Source of the DNA: Desulfobacterales bacterium
GTDB lineage: Bacteria; Desulfobacterota; Desulfobacteria; Desulfobacterales; UBA5852
DNA length: 7,156 bases
Direction of reading: 5' to 3'
NCBI GenBank assembly: GCA_016735415.1
Contig: JAERRP010000700.1
Location: 1 to 7,156, forward strand
Below, in pieces: positions 6,173 to 7,156 of this stretch; the first letter of the stretch is position 1; each line of letters begins with the position of its first letter. A program made the translations under genes and the position numbers. Below the pieces are notes generated by a model. The model saw only the letters and a program-made list of their open reading frames with translations. It was not told where the DNA came from and made no database searches.

Positions 6173-7132
6173 ATGAGCACAACGACCTCCCCTATTGGCG
6201 AACAGGGCCATTCGCCATCCCTCAAGCCAATGAAAGGCCTCCGGCGCGCAGTGCATTCCATAACCTCCAAAATTTTTAAAAGGGGGGACGATGATCTCCA
6301 TCCCGAACCCGACGCCATCGCAAACCGGGAAATCCCAAACCATGAGGCATCTATGACCGTAGCGACCGATACCCCGGACGACCGGGGCAGGGCTGAAAAG
6401 CCGAATTTCCTGACCACCACCGCCTTTGACACCTTCGACCTGCCCGAGGAAGTGTTAAAGGGCCTCAGCGACGCCAAATTCGTCAACTGCACCCCCATTC
6501 AGGCCCAGGTCCTGCCGGTCGCTCTGGCCGGCAAAGACGTGGCCGGGCAGGCCCAGACCGGCACCGGTAAAACCGCCGCTTTCATGGTCACCATTCTGAC
6601 CCGCCTGTTGCGCCTGACCGACCGCCAGCCGAATCTCCCGGCAGCCATCATCGTCGCCCCGACGCGGGAACTGGCCTCTCAAATTCATGAGGAGGCCCTG
6701 CTGCTTGGCGCACACACCGGCCTGACGTTTGCCCAGATCGTCGGCGGGGTCGACTATCAGAAACAGGCCAACATCCTCAAAAAGGGCGTCGATGTCGTCA
6801 TCTGTACCCCGGGAAGAATTATCGATTACTTCAAACAGGGCATTTTTAAAACCGCAGGCATTAAGATTGTTGTCATCGACGAAGCCGATCGCCTGCTCGA
6901 CCTGGGATTCGCACACGACATGCGCTTCATCCTCCGCAAACTGCCCCATTATGAAAAGCGGCAGTCCATGCTCTTTTCAGCCACCCTTTCCCATCGGGTT
7001 CTCGAACTGACTTATGAATACATGAATCTGCCCGAGTTTATTTCGGTAACCCCGGAAGAGGTGACGGTTGAGCTTGTAAAAAACATAAAATGGCTTGCTC
7101 TCCTGGCTGTGGATGTGGACAGTTGTGTCTGA
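6173..7132 (+). CDS. DEAD-box RNA helicase, truncated after its first RecA domain
   Basis: This is the N-terminal half of an ATP-dependent RNA helicase of the RhlB/RhlE type. With the start at 6173 (319 aa), the Q motif lies around 89-115 (FDTFDL...CTPIQ). Motif I is AQTGTGKT at 127-134. PTREL, VGGVDYQ and TPGRIID follow. Motif II is DEAD at 236-239 and motif III is SAT at 269-271. The sequence then reads EFISVTPEEVTVE to residue 300, the usual linker, and switches to 19 residues (LVKNIKWLALL...) that do not resemble a helicase before a stop. The second RecA domain with motifs IV-VI, needed for unwinding, is absent. Usual length would be 400-450 aa or more, so the gene is probably broken. The start is uncertain: ATG at 6353 has GAGG 5 nt upstream and gives 259 aa, while 6173 and 6230 lack a good site. 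The basic segment KGLRRAVHSITSKIFKR resembles RhlB N-terminal extensions, which favours an earlier start. Confidence 0.85.
   Translation: MSTTTSPIGEQGHSPSLKPMKGLRRAVHSITSKIFKRGDDDLHPEPDAIANREIPNHEASMTVATDTPDDRGRAEKPNFLTTTAFDTFDLPEEVLKGLSDAKFVNCTPIQAQVLPVALAGKDVAGQAQTGTGKTAAFMVTILTRLLRLTDRQPNLPAAIIVAPTRELASQIHEEALLLGAHTGLTFAQIVGGVDYQKQANILKKGVDVVICTPGRIIDYFKQGIFKTAGIKIVVIDEADRLLDLGFAHDMRFILRKLPHYEKRQSMLFSATLSHRVLELTYEYMNLPEFISVTPEEVTVELVKNIKWLALLAVDVDSCV
6291..6356 (+). CDS. Possible 21-aa leader ORF coupled to the helicase
   Basis: An ATG at 6291 follows a strong purine run (AAAAGGGGGG) by 3 nt. It opens a 21-codon frame (MISIPNPTPSQTGKSQTMRHL) ending in TGA at 6354-6356. The stop overlaps a helicase-frame ATG at 6353 as ATGA, the classic translational-coupling layout. 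It makes sense only if the helicase starts at 6353. If translation begins at 6173 this frame is just internal and out of frame. The peptide shows no run of one amino acid that would suggest attenuation. Confidence 0.2.
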   Translation: MISIPNPTPSQTGKSQTMRHL

Positions 7133-7156
7133 ATCCTTTCAACCCAGAGATTGATG
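7073..7156 (+). other. Non-helicase sequence joined to the broken helicase gene
   Basis: From about 7073 the reading frame no longer matches any DEAD-box continuation. The expected second RecA domain is not seen in the other two plus-strand frames either, so a simple frameshift does not explain it. The segment starts TGTAAAAAACAT (7075-7086) and contains TGTGGATGTGGACA (7109-7122). An out-of-helicase frame opens at ATG 7090 and reads MACSPGCGCGQLCLNPFNP to the window end; it is cysteine-rich and unidentified. This could be the end of an insertion sequence, another inserted element or a rearrangement. The far end lies outside the window, so no terminal repeats or target duplication can be checked. 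Confidence 0.4.

Overview
The window is chromosomal DNA, GC-rich in its coding parts. It carries a molybdenum-cofactor insertion operon, several small housekeeping genes and a truncated DEAD-box helicase. The gene set suggests an anaerobic, probably sulfate-reducing deltaproteobacterium (Desulfobacterota), because MoeA with a C-terminal binding-protein domain next to a second MoeA is typical there. That placement is inference from gene content. No rRNA or other phylogenetic marker is present.

Layout. Positions 1-373 hold no recognisable gene: there is a near-perfect terminator hairpin at 48-84, then an AT-rich stretch with a repeated 10-11 bp motif, then a GC-richer leader in front of an HU/IHF-type DNA-binding protein (374-667, plus). 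Facing it on the minus strand is an endonuclease/exonuclease/phosphatase-family protein (740-1501). Upstream of that on the same strand is an ADP-ribose pyrophosphatase-like Nudix hydrolase (1709-2284), with a probable terminator between the two. A small plus-strand lipoprotein (2432-2791) diverges from the Nudix gene across a 147 bp gap. That gap carries overlapping -10-like hexamers in opposite directions.

Positions 2801-6018 are a two-gene minus-strand operon. A stand-alone MoeA (409 aa) comes first, and a second MoeA fused to a periplasmic-binding-protein-like domain (643 aa) follows after 56 bp. Both retain the MoeA catalytic acids but share altered signature loops. Together they probably insert Mo or W into molybdopterin, with the binding-protein domain likely handling or sensing an oxyanion.

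Divergent from moeA is a DEAD-box RNA helicase that has a complete first RecA domain but stops at 7132, just after the inter-domain linker. The last 84 or so bases do not read as helicase and look like the start of an inserted or rearranged segment that continues past the window. No CRISPR array, tRNA or complete mobile element was seen. The clearest anomaly is the helicase breakpoint, followed by the tandem variant MoeA pair.
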